The notes beneath the pieces were generated by a model, which was given only the letters and a program-made list of their open reading frames with translations, was not told the DNA's origin and ran no database searches. From NCBI GenBank assembly GCA_965247455.1, contig CBDFHE010000002.1, positions 1-50,007 on the forward strand: DNA of 50,007 bases, in the 5' to 3' direction. How positions within the stretch are numbered: position 1 is the first letter of the stretch; every line of letters begins with the position of its first letter. This stretch comes from JACZYA01 sp965247455. Its GTDB lineage: Bacteria; Acidobacteriota; Terriglobia; Acidiferrales; 2-02-FULL-67-57. Of the stretch, positions 25,323 to 33,035 are shown piece by piece. The translations under genes were made by a program, and so were the position numbers.

Positions 25323-25864
25323 TCGGATTCTTCTCCTCTTCTGCTCAATCGGAAATCAGGCAACTACTCCACGGGATGATTGTAACGCAGTTGGAGATTC
25401 TCGTGCGGTCCTACGCAACGCTCAGCTATGGCCCAAGGCTATACCACTGCGAATGACAACAATCAGCGCTCGCGCGTCCAGCCCGGTGGCCCCCGCCACC
25501 GGGTCCCCAGCGGCAGGGGCTCGTCCTGAAGGCTTCAGCCCGAGCTTCGGCCCGAGGGCTCGCCCTGAAGGGCCGCTGGGTTGAACACCCAGGAGCGAAT
25601 GCCCCTTTGGATGAACCGTGACGAGATGCGTAGGAGCAGCGATACCCATCCTGACAGTTTGGAAGAGGTGCTCTGCACCCGCAGCCTGCCAGAGGTATGG
25701 CCGTTCGGAATCGAACCAACAACCATTGTTCAGCCCAGCGGCTTCCGCCTGCCTACCGCAGGCAGGCCGCTGGATCCCACGGGCGGAAGCCCGTGGGCTG
25801 AACCTTAGTGGCAGGCATACACCAAGTATCTCGTCCTCACCCAAAGCACCACGTTCTTGGCCCG
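25323..25864. repeat. Repeat-filled intergenic region
   Basis: A perfect 9-bp stem CCCGGTGGC/GCCACCGGG (25482-25490 with 25495-25503) matches the one at 3446-3467. GAAGGCTTCAGCCCGAG and GGGCTCGCCCTGAAGGGCCG tracts follow. Another copy of the palindrome (GCCTGCCTACCGCAGGCAGG) lies near 25749, inside a larger CCCACGGGCGGAAGCCCGTGG structure. A short tRNA T-arm-like sequence is present near 25703-25730 but no tRNA can be built around it. Confidence 0.6.
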
Positions 25865-26941
25865 CTAGCCGGCGCGCGAGCAGCAAGTGCCCGGCGGGAT
25901 GGGGTTGCCGTGTGGGCAGGTGCCGGGGTGGCCGAGGAAGCGGCAGATCCGGTCGGTCACTTCCGGGCTGATGATGTGCTCGAACTTGCAGGCCGTGTCC
26001 TCCGCCTCCGAGTCGCCCAGCGCGAAGGTATCGCGGAAGAGCCGCTCGGCCAGCCGGTAGCGGCGCATGACGTCGCGGGCGCGTTCTTCGCCCACCGGAG
26101 TGAAGAGCACGTGCGACTTCTCCACTCGCACCAGCCCGCGCTCGGCCATGCGGGCCAGCGTGCCGCCGACGTCCAGGACGGCGGTGCGGCGCAGCTTGGC
26201 GATTTCCGGCGACTGGTTCCCTTCCCGCAGCATCCAGACCTCTTGCAGCAAGTGGTCCACCAACTCGTCGCGCTCCTCGCGGTAGATGGTGATGCCCGCC
26301 AGCCGCCCGTGCTGGAGCTCCAGCCGCCGGTCGGCCAACCGGCCGATGACGGGGTCGTGGGTCACCATCACCAGGGTGTGGCCCTCGCGGTGCAGCTTGT
26401 GGAAAAGCTGCATCACCACCGCTTCGTTCTCCTCGTCCAGGTTGCCGGTGGGCTCATCGGCCAGAATCAGGCGCGGCTGGTTGATCAGCGCGCGCGCAAT
26501 CGCCACCCGCTGCTGTTCGCCTGTCGAAAGTTGCGCCGGCAGATGGTTCAGGCGATGCCCCAATCCCACGCCTTCCAGCGCCCGGCGCGCCTGCGCTTCG
26601 TCGGTCATGCTGTGGAAGTACTGCGCCAGCAGGACGTTTTCCAGCGCGGTCAGATAGGGCACCAGGTGGAACTGTTGAAAGACGAAGCCGACCTTCTCGG
26701 TCCGGAAGCGCGTGTACTCAGCCGGCGTCAGTCCACCCAGCTCAATCCCGTCGAAGAGAATCCGCCCGCTGGTAGCCGTGTCCAGCCCGCCCAGCAAGTT
26801 GACGAGGGTTGTCTTGCCCGAACCCGAGGGGCCCATCACCGCCAGCCACTCGCCCGGCTCCACCGAAAAGCCGACGTCCTCCAGCGCCCGCACGCCGCCA
26901 GGATAGAGTTTGCTCAGGCCTTCGATTTCAATCAGCGCCAC
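25865..26941 (-). CDS. ABC transporter ATPase fused to a DtxR-like metal-dependent repressor
   Basis: The 358-residue protein joins two complete modules. Residues 1-218 are a LolD/MacB-type ATPase (Walker A GPSGSGKTT 37-45, signature LSTGEQQRVAIARAL 138-152, Walker B LILADEPTGNLD, switch His195). Residues about 223-358 match a DtxR/IdeR-type regulator: a winged helix (AKLRRTAVLDVGGTLARMAERGLV), then the dimerisation/metal domain YRLAERLF, ACKFEHIISPEVTDRI and CPHGNPIPPG. The ligands Cys318, Glu321 and His322 are kept, but the His of the usual HRLAER is Tyr296. A Cys-rich tail (CPHG...CCSRAG) is extra. It is the last gene of an iron-transport operon, so the ATPase may double as the iron sensor (inference). 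Confidence 0.9.
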   Translation of the reverse strand: MALIEIEGLSKLYPGGVRALEDVGFSVEPGEWLAVMGPSGSGKTTLVNLLGGLDTATSGRILFDGIELGGLTPAEYTRFRTEKVGFVFQQFHLVPYLTALENVLLAQYFHSMTDEAQARRALEGVGLGHRLNHLPAQLSTGEQQRVAIARALINQPRLILADEPTGNLDEENEAVVMQLFHKLHREGHTLVMVTHDPVIGRLADRRLELQHGRLAGITIYREERDELVDHLLQEVWMLREGNQSPEIAKLRRTAVLDVGGTLARMAERGLVRVEKSHVLFTPVGEERARDVMRRYRLAERLFRDTFALGDSEAEDTACKFEHIISPEVTDRICRFLGHPGTCPHGNPIPPGTCCSRAG

Positions 26942-26945
26942 CGAA

Positions 26946-28079
26946 TCACTCTCCCCGCAGAATCACCGCCGGCTGCGTCTGCCGCACCAGCCGCAAGGGC
27001 AGCAGCGTGCCGGTCAAAGCAATCGCCACCGCCACCGCCGCCACCACCGGCAGCGTGGTCCACCGCACCGCCACCGTAGCGGCGAACAGAGTCTCGCCCA
27101 GCCAGCGCGCCAGTCCCACCCCGGCTGGAAATCCGGCCGCCGTCGCCACCAAGGCCAGCACCGCCGCTTCGCTCAGAAACAGCCACGAGATGTGCGCATT
27201 GGACGCTCCCAGAGCTTTGAGCGTCCCGATGGTGCGCCGGCGCTCGAAGGCCAGCGCCGTCATAGTGGCCAGCACGCACAGCGCCGTAATCAGCAGCACC
27301 ACCCCGGTCGTTCCCAGCACAGCGCCCCGAATCTGCTGCACCACGCGGAACTCGGATTCGGTCACCTGGCGCAAGGGATTCACGCTGGCCTGTTGGAACA
27401 GCGCGGCAAATTCCTGCACGGTTTGCTCGATGGCGGCGGCGTCACCGCCGGCTCGCGCCAGAATCACGTTCAACCGCCCGGCTGCGCCCGCCAGCGCTTG
27501 CACCGCCGCCAGGTCGGCCAGGACCTGGTTGTCTTCCGCCTGCCCGGTTTCGACCACGCCCGCCACTTGGCAGATGTACTCCGCCTCGCGGTAGCGCAGC
27601 GCGATGGTTTCGCCCGGGCTCAACTTGAAGCGCCCGGCCACCGCTGCGCCGACCCAACATTGGCTCAAGTCCTCCCGGCTCACAGGCGCGTCTCCCGCCC
27701 TCAGCCGGAAGCCGCCCAAACCGGCAAATTGGTCCAGCCAGGTGCCCGCCAGGACTACGCTTTCGTCTTTGAGTTCCACCACCGCGTAGAGGTAGGGAAC
27801 CACGGCGGTGAGCCGGTCGGGAACGAAATCGCGCTTGAGTTGCCGGGCCAATGCGCCGGGCAACAATTCCGCCGCAGAGTTTTCACCTGCCGTAACGCGC
27901 GGCGTCACCATCAGGTTGGCTCCGTAGCGGCGGAACTCCGACTGAATCTTGCGCTGGGCATCAACGTAGAGGTTCAGCAGCGCCGCCGTCAGCGTGGCCG
28001 CCAGCGTCAAAGCCAGCACGGCCACCAGCGCGCGGCTCTTGCGCTGCCACAACCCTCGTCGAACTAAACGCGCAAACAC
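26946..28079 (-). CDS. FtsX/MacB-type ABC transporter permease, second subunit
   Basis: The 377-residue protein has one N-terminal helix (about residues 16-37), a large extracytoplasmic domain and three C-terminal helices. FERRRTIGTLKALGASNAHI is the cytoplasmic coupling segment of FtsX-fold permeases, and the end PLRLVRQTQPAVILRGE is typical. It lies 4 bases before the ATPase gene and directly after its paralogue, so the two probably form a heterodimer. In P19/FTR1-type iron systems a similar pair accompanies the permease. Confidence 0.88.
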   Translation of the reverse strand: MFARLVRRGLWQRKSRALVAVLALTLAATLTAALLNLYVDAQRKIQSEFRRYGANLMVTPRVTAGENSAAELLPGALARQLKRDFVPDRLTAVVPYLYAVVELKDESVVLAGTWLDQFAGLGGFRLRAGDAPVSREDLSQCWVGAAVAGRFKLSPGETIALRYREAEYICQVAGVVETGQAEDNQVLADLAAVQALAGAAGRLNVILARAGGDAAAIEQTVQEFAALFQQASVNPLRQVTESEFRVVQQIRGAVLGTTGVVLLITALCVLATMTALAFERRRTIGTLKALGASNAHISWLFLSEAAVLALVATAAGFPAGVGLARWLGETLFAATVAVRWTTLPVVAAVAVAIALTGTLLPLRLVRQTQPAVILRGE

Positions 28080-28080
28080 C

Positions 28081-29355
28081 TTATCGCTCCTTCAAAACCA
28101 GCGCCGGGTCGGTCTGCTGCACCACGCGCAGCGGCGCCAGCGTTCCCAGCAGAGCCGCGGCGCAGGCCAGCACCAGCATGGCCGGCAGCAGAACCGGTTT
28201 GGTCTCCACCACAGCACCGAAGACGCTCTGCGAAATCAATTGCGCTCCCAGCAAGCCGCCCAGGTACCCCAGCGCGCCGCCCAGCAAACCCAGCAAAGTT
28301 GCCTCGGCCACGAACAGCGCACCAACGGTGGCGTTGGCTGCCCCCAGCGCTTTCATCAAAGCTATTTCCGGACGCCGTTCGAGAACAGTGGTGATCATTG
28401 TGCTCAGCACCGCTAGCACCGCACCCAGCAGCGCCGCGATGCTCACCACCGCCAGCAAGCGTTCCACCCGAGCCAGAATGGTCGTCTCCGCTTGCGCCAC
28501 GCGATGCACCGGCGTGGCCACTACATCGCCCAGCACTTCTTGAATCTGGTGGGCCACCGAACTCACGTAGGGAGAGCAGTACCAGCGGTCGAATTCGGCC
28601 GGCGTCATGCTGCGGGGGTTGCGGCGGGCGAACTCGTCCTCAGGGTTGACCAGCGCGCTCACCTGCAAGCGGCGGAACGCCCCCGGACGGCCGCTGACTT
28701 CTTGCAGCCACGCCAGCGGAACCCAAACCTGCCGCTCCTCGTCTCCGCCGGTGCGCACCAAGCCGCGCACGGCGAGAGGAAACTGCCGCCCGTCCGGCAA
28801 GCTCAATACAATCTCGTCCCCGACGCGCCAACCAAACCGCTGCGCCAGCTCCGCGCCCACCACCGCTTCGGGCTCGGCTGCATCGGCCGGCCAGCCGCCC
28901 TCCAGTTGCCAGTTGGGATTGAGCGCGCGGATGCCGGTGGCAAAGCTGGTGCCGTCTTCGAGCGCCAGCGGCCTCTCAAACCAAGTGCCCACCAGAGCGA
29001 CCGAGCCGCCGCCGGGCTCGACCGCGCTCTGGTAGAGGTAGGGCGCAAAGGCCAGGATGTGGTGGCGCCAGAAAATCGTCTTCAGCCGAGGGAGGTCGTC
29101 TTGGCGAAGGAAGCTGCCTTCACTCAGCGGGCGCAGGTCCACGCCGCCGATTTCCAGCGGCAAGGTGTCGGCCTGGGACCGAACCACGATGTTGGCGCCA
29201 AAGGAGCGCAGCTCGCGCGCCAGCTTGTCGCCGATGTCCACCGCCACGCTCAGAGTAGCGGTGGTGACGCCGATGCCCAGCGCCAGCGCCGCCAGGGCCA
29301 GCAGCTTTCGCCGTCGTTGGCGAAGAAAGGAACCGCGCAGGATGCGGAGGAACAT
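28081..29355 (-). CDS. FtsX/MacB-type ABC transporter permease, first subunit
   Basis: The 424-residue permease has the same plan as the next gene: an N-terminal helix (about residues 17-37), an extracytoplasmic domain of about 240 residues and three helices at the end, with LERRPEIALMKALGAANATV as the coupling segment. Its TAA is one base from the downstream ATG, and its start lies 8 bases from the FTR1 stop. The operon arrangement implies coupling to iron uptake rather than to lipoprotein sorting. Confidence 0.88.
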   Translation of the reverse strand: MFLRILRGSFLRQRRRKLLALAALALGIGVTTATLSVAVDIGDKLARELRSFGANIVVRSQADTLPLEIGGVDLRPLSEGSFLRQDDLPRLKTIFWRHHILAFAPYLYQSAVEPGGGSVALVGTWFERPLALEDGTSFATGIRALNPNWQLEGGWPADAAEPEAVVGAELAQRFGWRVGDEIVLSLPDGRQFPLAVRGLVRTGGDEERQVWVPLAWLQEVSGRPGAFRRLQVSALVNPEDEFARRNPRSMTPAEFDRWYCSPYVSSVAHQIQEVLGDVVATPVHRVAQAETTILARVERLLAVVSIAALLGAVLAVLSTMITTVLERRPEIALMKALGAANATVGALFVAEATLLGLLGGALGYLGGLLGAQLISQSVFGAVVETKPVLLPAMLVLACAAALLGTLAPLRVVQQTDPALVLKER

Positions 29356-29363
29356 GGGAGTCT

Positions 29364-30629
29364 CTACTGGTTCCGGAAGAAAACTTTCCCGCCCACCAGC
29401 TCGCTCAGGGGAATCACCAACTCGCCGCCTTCCACGCGGGATTCAATCGGCACCGGGTTGCAGCCGCCGGGCAATCCGATGGAAGGGACGTAGATGACAG
29501 CGGAACAGTGCTTGCAAATCACGTTGGGGCCGTCCTGGTAGTAGCCTTGAGGGCCGCAAATCTGGCAGGCATCGAGCGCCACCGCCAGGCGCTGGTCCGG
29601 ACGGCGGATGACGATGAACCGGACACCAACGCGATTGTGGTGGAGAATAAAGCGGTGCAGGCTGCCGTCGTTGATCTGCGCGACGCGAATGCGAATCACG
29701 TCGCTGGCGGCTTCCACCGGCGTGGCGGGCGAGAGTTCCGCCGCGCTGCGGGCGTACACGTACTCGGCTGTCAACACCACCAGCAGCACCAGTGCCGCCA
29801 GCGCAGTGGCGCTCATCCAGCGGCGCTCCCGCCGCTGCTGCCAGCGCAAGCGGCGCTGCTCGGCCTGGTTCAAGCCTTCCGGCAGCGCGACCGACTGGCG
29901 ATGGCGCAGCAACTCGCGACCCACCAGCCAAGCGGCGACGCCCAGCAGCACTACGAAGAAGAAAATGTCGTGGCGGACGATGGGGCCGATGATTCCCATC
30001 ACGCGCGGGCCGCTGGGGATGACCATGGCTTCGGACAGCTCGTGGATGCCGCTGACCACAAGCTGGACGGCGATGACCGTCAGCATGACGCTGGTGGCGT
30101 CAAAGAAACGGTCCAGACGAATGGGCAGCGCGCCGTGAAAGAACGCCAGACCCAAGCCCACCGCCAGCCCCAGGCCGAGCAGCGTCCCGAAGAAAAGCAG
30201 CAGCCCTTCCGTGTCGAGCGCGACCGCGCCCAACAGCAGAACCGTTTCCGCGCCTTCGCGCAGCACCATAAAGAATACGAAGAGAAAGAGACCCAGGGCG
30301 GCAAAGCGGGCGTCCCCGGCGAACCGGCCCACGCGCTGCTCGATTTGACCTCGCAGCGTGCGGGCCACGCGGCGCATCCAGATAATCATTGTGACCAGTA
30401 GCACCGCCGCCACCAGCATGAAGACTCCTTCAAAGGTCTCCTGGTTCCAGGCAAAGCGCTGCAACGCTACCGCTAGCGCCACGCTGGCCAGCAGCGCCGC
30501 GCCCACGCCGTACCAGACGGGCCGCTGGAGATCGAGGCGCCCGATCTTGCGCAGGTAGGCCAGGCAGATGCCGACTACCAAGGCGGCTTCCATTCCTTCG
30601 CGGAGGCTGACCAGTAGGGCTGAGAGCAT
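29364..30629 (-). CDS. FTR1-family iron permease with C-terminal DUF2318 domain
   Basis: The 421-residue protein begins with seven-helix FTR1 iron permease sequence. The first iron motif is REGME (residues 10-14, usually REGLE) and the second is REGAE. After a further helix comes a DUF2318 domain with two Cys pairs, ACQICG and CKHC, plus GLPGGCNP. Such proteins (FetM/Cj1658-type) move iron into the cell together with the periplasmic P19 protein, which is absent here. I start at ATG 30629 (AGAGGCGG upstream); a longer frame runs into the operator. It is the first gene of the operon. Confidence 0.92.
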   Translation of the reverse strand: MLSALLVSLREGMEAALVVGICLAYLRKIGRLDLQRPVWYGVGAALLASVALAVALQRFAWNQETFEGVFMLVAAVLLVTMIIWMRRVARTLRGQIEQRVGRFAGDARFAALGLFLFVFFMVLREGAETVLLLGAVALDTEGLLLFFGTLLGLGLAVGLGLAFFHGALPIRLDRFFDATSVMLTVIAVQLVVSGIHELSEAMVIPSGPRVMGIIGPIVRHDIFFFVVLLGVAAWLVGRELLRHRQSVALPEGLNQAEQRRLRWQQRRERRWMSATALAALVLLVVLTAEYVYARSAAELSPATPVEAASDVIRIRVAQINDGSLHRFILHHNRVGVRFIVIRRPDQRLAVALDACQICGPQGYYQDGPNVICKHCSAVIYVPSIGLPGGCNPVPIESRVEGGELVIPLSELVGGKVFFRNQ

Positions 30630-30642
30630 CGGTTTCCGCCTC

Positions 30643-30672
30643 TTGCAATTAGTTGCAACTGCATTGCAACTA
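30643..30672 (-). promoter_or_regulatory. Candidate operator with three phased TTGCAA boxes
   Basis: Palindromic TTGCAA occurs at 30643-30648, 30653-30658 and 30664-30669, with start-to-start spacing of 10 and 11 bases (one helical turn). Bases 30650-30672 form a perfect 9-bp inverted repeat (TAGTTGCAA/TTGCAACTA, 5-base spacer). The array lies just downstream of the likely transcription start and upstream of the FTR1 ribosome binding site, which suits a repressor. The DtxR-like domain encoded by the operon is the obvious candidate to bind it. Confidence 0.6.
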
Positions 30673-30681
30673 CCACTGTCT

Positions 30682-30710
30682 AGTCTAGGGCAATCCCAAC
30701 CGCCTGTCAA
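30682..30710 (-). promoter_or_regulatory. Promoter of the iron-transport operon
   Basis: On the minus strand a perfect TTGACA (30705-30710) and TAGACT (30682-30687, 4/6 to TATAAT) are separated by 17 bases. Transcription would begin near 30675, at the edge of the TTGCAA boxes. Confidence 0.65.
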
Positions 30711-30726
30711 GAAAGGTTACTCCGCG

Positions 30727-32087
30727 TGTAGCTGCAAAGTGAGAATGTCCTATTTGCGCAAAGTAGGAATGTCCTCTTTCATCAGGGCCAGGAGGGACGA
30801 TGAGAGAGGAGCGAATCGAATTGAGCCAACGGGAGCAGGATCGGTTGAAGGTACTCCACCAAGTCGAGCAGGGCTATCTGACCCAGGTGGAAGCGGGCCG
30901 GCGGGTGCAGGTGAGCGTACGCCACCTGCGGCGTCTGCTGAGACGGGTGCGGGCGGAGGGGGACAGGGGCGTAGTGCATCGGCTGCGGGGGCGGCCCTCG
31001 AACCGGAAGATTCCAGCGGCCCTCCAGGGGCGCATCCTGGCCCAGGTGCGGCGGCGCTACGCCGACTTTGGGCCCACGCTGGCCAGCGAGCACCTGGCGC
31101 GAGATGGGTGGCAGGTCAGCCGGGAGACGCTGCGGCAGTGGATGACCGCCGCCGGGCTGTGGCGGTCGCGCCGGCAGCGGAGGCCGGCGGTGCACGTCTG
31201 GCGAGAGCGGCGGGCCGCCTTCGGCGAGTTGGTGATGATGGACAGCTCGCCCTATCGCTGGTTGGAGCGGCGCGGACCTCCCGTGCAGTTGATCGCGCTG
31301 ATCGACGACGCTACCAGCCGGGTCTGGGGCCGCTTCGCCGCCCAGGACTCGACCGAGGAAAACCTGCGCACCCTGGCAGGCTGGCTCCGGCGCTGGGGAC
31401 GGCCGCGGGCACTCTATACCGACAAAAGCAGCCTGTTCCGCACCACCCGCTCGGCCCGGCTCGACGAGCAGCTCGGCGGTCAGCCGGCCCGCACCCAGAT
31501 CGGGCGGGCCCTGCAGGAGTTGGGGATCGAGTGGATTCCCGCCCACAGCCCCCAGGCCAAGGGGCGCATCGAGAGACTATTCGGCACCTTGCAGGACCGC
31601 CTGGTCAAGGAGATGCGCCTGGCCGGGGTGCACACGGTGGAGCAGGCCAACCGCTTCCTGGCAGCAGTCTTCCTGCCTTTCTGGGAGCAGCGCTTCACCG
31701 TCGCTCCGCGCCAGCCGCACGATGCCCACCGCCCGCTGGGAGGCACCCAGCGGCTGGAGTCAATCCTGAGCGTGCGCGAACCGCGCCGGGTGGCAGGCGA
31801 CTACACCGTGCGCTGGCAGGGCCAGCGCTGGGCGATCCCGCGCGCCCAGGTGCGAGCGGGGTTGCGGGGGGCGCGGGTGGAGGTCGAACGGCGGCTCGAC
31901 GGCAGCCGCTGGGTCCGCTTCCGCGGCTCTTATCTCAGCCTGCGGCCCTGCCCGAGCCCGCCGCCCGCGCCCGCAACCCCCTTCGGCCTACGGCCTACGG
32001 GGCTTGCGGGCCCAAGGAAAGGCAAACGAAAGTACATTCCCCCTCCCGATCACCCTTGGAGGAGGACATTTCTACTTTGCGTTGACA
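30727..32087 (+). mobile_element. Insertion sequence, IS481/ISNCY-like (ISDol1 or IS1202 type)
   Basis: The ends are imperfect inverted repeats that both begin TGT and share GCAAAGT and AATGTCCT blocks (30727-30751 and the complement of 32063-32087). The left side has a second copy of the same block (GCAAAGTAGGAATGTCCT, near 30748-30766). One transposase gene fills the element. No target duplication is obvious. It lies 16 bases upstream of the iron-operon -35 box. Confidence 0.75.
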
Positions 32088-32227
32088 GCAAACCCGCTCC
32101 CACACTTTCCCTCTCTGCGTTCTCTGCGGTTCGTCCTTTCCCCGCCTCTTCTGAACCCACAAACTTTACACCCCCCGACCGCTCTGCTAGGCTGGCTTTG
32201 CCGGCACGCGGGGAACATTGCCAGTGA
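30800..32227 (+). CDS. DDE transposase
   Basis: The N-terminal 150 residues contain helix-turn-helix domains (LTQVEAGRRVQVSVRHLRRL). The retroviral-type integrase core has MMDSSPYRW (first Asp), LYTDKSS (second Asp) and AKGRIERLFGTLQDRL (Glu). The C-terminus has a small beta domain. AGGAGGG precedes ATG 30800. The open frame continues about 140 bases past the right inverted repeat to TGA 32225-32227, so the last 45 or so residues are encoded by host DNA, or the element's own stop has been lost. It appears otherwise intact. Confidence 0.85.
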   Translation: MREERIELSQREQDRLKVLHQVEQGYLTQVEAGRRVQVSVRHLRRLLRRVRAEGDRGVVHRLRGRPSNRKIPAALQGRILAQVRRRYADFGPTLASEHLARDGWQVSRETLRQWMTAAGLWRSRRQRRPAVHVWRERRAAFGELVMMDSSPYRWLERRGPPVQLIALIDDATSRVWGRFAAQDSTEENLRTLAGWLRRWGRPRALYTDKSSLFRTTRSARLDEQLGGQPARTQIGRALQELGIEWIPAHSPQAKGRIERLFGTLQDRLVKEMRLAGVHTVEQANRFLAAVFLPFWEQRFTVAPRQPHDAHRPLGGTQRLESILSVREPRRVAGDYTVRWQGQRWAIPRAQVRAGLRGARVEVERRLDGSRWVRFRGSYLSLRPCPSPPPAPATPFGLRPTGLAGPRKGKRKYIPPPDHPWRRTFLLCVDSKPAPTLSLSAFSAVRPFPASSEPTNFTPPDRSARLALPARGEHCQ

Positions 32228-33033
32228 AAACGCAACCAACTTTCTTGAGCAGTTCGCGCAATCCTTTGCTGCAACGCTTCCGCCGCGCCCTCCGCCGGGG
32301 CGAGCTCACCCCCGACGGCTGCTGCGCCGTGGAAGGTGCCCATCTGGTGGAAGAAGCCCTCCGCAGCAACCTGGAAATCGTCGCCGTGCTGGCGGCGCGC
32401 TCGGCCCAAACCAAGCTGAAGGAATTAGTGCCGGAACGAAATGGCCGCCCACCCTGCTACCTCACCAGCGACCGCCTCTTTCGCGCCCTGGCCCAAACCG
32501 AAACCCCCCAGGGAATCGCCGCCCTGGTCCGTTTGCCGCCCGTCCAACTCGACCACTGCCTGGCCGCAGAAGCCAGCCTGACGGTGGTGCTGGTCGGCCT
32601 GCAAGACCCCGGCAACCTGGGCACCATCCTGCGCTCACTGGAAGCCTTTGGCGGAGCGGCCTGCGTGCTGGCGCCGGCGAGCGTCAGCCCCTTCAACCCC
32701 AAAGCCGTGCGCGCCTCCGCCGGCTCGCTCTTTCGCGTACCGGTGTTTCGGAACACAACCGTGGAAAGCGTGGTGCGCTTGTGCGCCGAGAAGAATGTCC
32801 GCCGGGTGGGACTGGTGCCGCGCGGGGGCACGCCGCTCGGGAAGCTCGACCTGCGCGGCCGCGTCGCCTTCTTCGTCGGCGGCGAAGCGCACGGACTGGA
32901 CGCCGCCACCCTCGCGCAGATGGATGACGCCGCCCGGATTCCTCTCGCCGCTCCAGTGGAATCCTTGAATGCCGCCGTGGCCGCCAGTCTGGCCCTCTAC
33001 GAAGCGGCCCGCCAACGCAACCCCGACGACTGA
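32224..33033 (+). CDS. SpoU-family RNA 2'-O-methyltransferase (TrmH/RlmB type)
   Basis: The 269-residue enzyme has an N-terminal substrate-binding domain (VEGAHLVEEALRSN) and a trefoil-knotted SPOUT domain. The motifs are VLVGLQDPGNLGTILRSLEA, VAFFVGGEAHGLD and IPLAAPVESLNAAVAASLALY. By family it methylates ribose in 23S rRNA or tRNA; the site is uncertain. GTG 32224 is preferred, with TTG 32218 as an alternative. It overlaps the last bases of the transposase frame. Confidence 0.88.
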   Translation: MKTQPTFLSSSRNPLLQRFRRALRRGELTPDGCCAVEGAHLVEEALRSNLEIVAVLAARSAQTKLKELVPERNGRPPCYLTSDRLFRALAQTETPQGIAALVRLPPVQLDHCLAAEASLTVVLVGLQDPGNLGTILRSLEAFGGAACVLAPASVSPFNPKAVRASAGSLFRVPVFRNTTVESVVRLCAEKNVRRVGLVPRGGTPLGKLDLRGRVAFFVGGEAHGLDAATLAQMDDAARIPLAAPVESLNAAVAASLALYEAARQRNPDD

Positions 33034-33035
33034 CT

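Noticed and set aside
25700..25735. tRNA-like T-arm on the minus strand (GGTTCGATTCC)
   Set aside because: The T-stem pairs only 4 of 5 positions and no matching acceptor, anticodon or D arm exists upstream, where the DNA is a dispersed repeat.
30711..32100. Target site duplication of the insertion sequence
   Set aside because: The bases next to 30727 and 32087 show no convincing direct repeat.
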